A DNA stretch of 64,000 nt, taken from the NCBI GenBank assembly GCA_030148985.1, contig JASBSJ010000044.1, positions 19,007-83,006 on the forward strand, given 5' to 3'. A program made the translations under genes and the position numbers. Positions 62,181 to 64,000 of the stretch are shown here, piece by piece. The notes under the pieces are model-generated. The model was not told the DNA's origin. It did not search any database and saw nothing but the letters and a program-made list of their open reading frames with translations. The stretch comes from Sphingopyxis sp. GTDB taxonomy: Bacteria; Pseudomonadota; Alphaproteobacteria; Sphingomonadales; Sphingomonadaceae. Every line of letters begins with the position of its first letter. Positions within the stretch are counted from its first letter, which is position 1.

Positions 62181-62624
62181 TTATCGCGCGCTACGTCCGC
62201 CGCGGCGCAGCGCGAGCGTAGGCGGCTCGAACGCACCGCTGGCGGCGGCTTTCAAAATCCGGCGAAAGGTGGGGCATTCCATATGGCTCGGCGCGCGGCA
62301 CGCCGCCGCGTGGCGCAGCCCGTCGCGCATCGCGGCGAGGCGCGCGATCGTGTGGTCGATCTCGTTGGCCTTGGCCGACAGCGCGGTGCGGTCGAACTGC
62401 GGCGCGTGCTCGGCGGTGAACATCGCCGCGATCTCGTCGAGGCTGAAACCGGCGGCGCGGCCCAGCGAAATCAGCGCCAGCCGGTCGAGGATCGCGGGGC
62501 CGAACAGGCGGCGCAGCCCGCGGCGTCCGATCGAGGCGATCAGCCCGCGCTCTTCATAATAGCGCAGGGTGGAAGCGGGCACCCCCGACCGCCGGGCGAC
62601 TTCGGATATGTCGAGAACAGACAT
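62181..62624 (-). CDS. MerR family transcriptional regulator
   Basis: MSVLDISEVARRSGVPASTLRYYEERGLIASIGRRGLRRLF; C-terminal ACRAPSHMECPTFRRIL. Confidence 0.92.
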   Translation of the reverse strand: MSVLDISEVARRSGVPASTLRYYEERGLIASIGRRGLRRLFGPAILDRLALISLGRAAGFSLDEIAAMFTAEHAPQFDRTALSAKANEIDHTIARLAAMRDGLRHAAACRAPSHMECPTFRRILKAAASGAFEPPTLALRRGGRSAR

Positions 62625-62627
62625 GGC

Positions 62628-62658
62628 TTGACCTCAAGTTGACTTGAAGTGGCAGATT
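62628..62658 (+). promoter_or_regulatory. MerR-type promoter/operator
   Basis: TTGACC-N19-CAGATT; dyad CCTCAAGT-TG-ACTTGAAG (62632-62649), resembling a SoxR-box. Confidence 0.6.
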
Positions 62659-62694
62659 GTCGCGACCGATTCGCAAACACAAGGATGGATTTCG

Positions 62695-63537
62695 ATGACC
62701 AAGGACATGACGACCCCGATCGACCAGGCGGCATTGTGGAACGGACGCGCGGGCGCGACGTGGGTCGCGAAGCAGGCGTTGCTCGACGACCTGTTCGCGC
62801 CGATCGCCGACGCGCTGGCGGATGCGGCCCAGGCGGCGGGAGCACGGCATCTGCTCGACATCGGGTGCGGCACCGGCGCGACGACGCTGGCCGCCGCCCG
62901 GCGCATCGGTGAAGGCGGCACGGCGCTGGGCATCGACATCTCGGCGCCGATGATCGCGCGCGCGAACGAGCGCGGCGCCGCCGAAGGGCTGCCGGTGCGT
63001 TTCATAGAGGGTGACGCGCAAAGCCAGGCGTTCACGTCCGCCGCTTTCGATATGGCGATCTCGCGCTTTGGGGTGATGTTCTTTTCCGACAGCGTCGCTG
63101 CCTTCGCCAATATCCGGCAGGCGATGACGCTCGGCGGCTTGCTGCACGCGATCGCGTGGCGCAGCCCTCGCGATAACGGCTTCATGACCGCTGCCGAACG
63201 CGCGGCGCAGCCGTTGCTGCCCGCGATGCCCGCACGCGATCCCGATGCGCCGGGCCAGTTCGCCTTTGCCGACAAGGACCGTGTCCTGGGGCTGTTGTGG
63301 GACGCGGGGTGGTCGGACATCGACATCGAAACGGTCGATTTTGCGTGCGCTTTTCCCGCGTCCGCGCTCGCGGACTATGTCGCAAGCATGGGGCCGCTTG
63401 GCCTGTTTCTCGCGCAGGTCGATGATGCCGAGCGGGCGCGGATCGTCGATCGGGTGCTGCCGGCGTTCGACCGCTATATCGACGGTGACGCGGTGCGCTT
63501 CACCGCCGCCTGCTGGTCGATCCGTGCGCGCGCCTGA
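62695..63537 (+). CDS. class I SAM-dependent methyltransferase (start could be 62644)
   Basis: LLDIGCGTGATTLAAARRIGEGGTALGIDISAPMI. Confidence 0.92.
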   Translation: MTKDMTTPIDQAALWNGRAGATWVAKQALLDDLFAPIADALADAAQAAGARHLLDIGCGTGATTLAAARRIGEGGTALGIDISAPMIARANERGAAEGLPVRFIEGDAQSQAFTSAAFDMAISRFGVMFFSDSVAAFANIRQAMTLGGLLHAIAWRSPRDNGFMTAAERAAQPLLPAMPARDPDAPGQFAFADKDRVLGLLWDAGWSDIDIETVDFACAFPASALADYVASMGPLGLFLAQVDDAERARIVDRVLPAFDRYIDGDAVRFTAACWSIRARA

Positions 63538-63650
63538 TCCGCGGGCGACGCAGAACGGGCTTCGCGCCTTGACTTTGCGGCGATTCGGGCTATGAGCGCC
63601 CCCGTGTTGTCCGGGCCTTGGCCCTGGCAATTCCGTCCGAGACAGTTGGT

Positions 63651-63870
63651 GAAGGGAATTTGCCCTTCTTAATTTCCAGCCGAGACGGGGAACAGTCTTT
63701 TATCGGTCGCCCGCCTGATACGTCAGGCGTCAGCGGCTTGACCGACCCCTTCGGACATCGTCAACGCAAATGCAGGCGAGCCTTGGCTCGCGCCTGTGTT
63801 TGCGTGTGTTAGCCGCCCGGCGGCTCCCGGCGTTTCGACGCATGGAGCATCCGGGCATAGAGTGGAGTAT
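63651..63870 (+). promoter_or_regulatory. structured 5' leader of rplJ
   Basis: GAAGGG-AATTTG-CCCTTC-TTAATTT hairpin (63651-63675) and long ACGCAAA...TTTGCGT stem-loop (63764-63805) in a non-coding stretch before rplJ. Confidence 0.45.
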
Positions 63871-63874
63871 AGGC

Positions 63875-64000
63875 ATGGATCGTACGGAAAAGGCCGAAGC
63901 CGTATCCTCGCTGAACGCTACGCTGGCAAATGCCGCTTCGGTTGTGGTCGTCCGCAACCTCGGCATGACCGTCGCCCAGTCGACGGTTCTGCGCCAGCAG
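63875..64000 (+). CDS. rplJ: 50S ribosomal protein L10 (truncated by window edge)
   Basis: MDRTEKAEAVSSLNATLANAASVVVVRNLGMTVAQSTVLRQQ. Confidence 0.92.
   Translation, partial: MDRTEKAEAVSSLNATLANAASVVVVRNLGMTVAQSTVLRQQ

Overview
64 kb of high-GC alphaproteobacterial chromosome. Gene content and palindromic repeats suggest a Sphingomonadaceae / Sphingopyxis-like genome (inference, no search run). Core genes include ptsP (partial), katG, lemA, mscL, a two-piece permuted ssrA, tsaB-rimI, mucR, fur, miaB, phoH, alaS, yajC-secD-secF, recF, obgE and rplJ (partial), plus tRNA-Thr(TGT) and tRNA-Pro(GGG). The most interesting region is about 11.4-26.0 kb: ridA-like and lysR, followed by a tightly packed run of D-amino-acid dehydrogenase, TonB receptor, exported N-acyl-D-amino-acid deacylase, DAACS symporter, two gamma-glutamyltranspeptidases, VOC protein and a multidomain CapA-like protein. 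I read this as a candidate locus for scavenging gamma-glutamyl / D-amino-acid polymers or peptides. A matching LysR-type operator repeat lies upstream of both ridA and dadA. Other highlights: an EL222-like LOV-HTH photoreceptor gene divergent from an FAD oxidoreductase/photolyase pair; a hicAB module beside tmRNA with a triplicated operator motif; an orphan holin/GH108 endolysin cassette; a sigma-54-like promoter before two tiny genes (42 aa and a 59-aa PspC protein) absent as such from the ORF track; a 51-aa Gln-rich ORF with its own terminator; two MerR divergons with 19-bp-spaced promoters; and many intergenic palindromic repeats. No rRNA, CRISPR array, transposase or complete prophage was seen.
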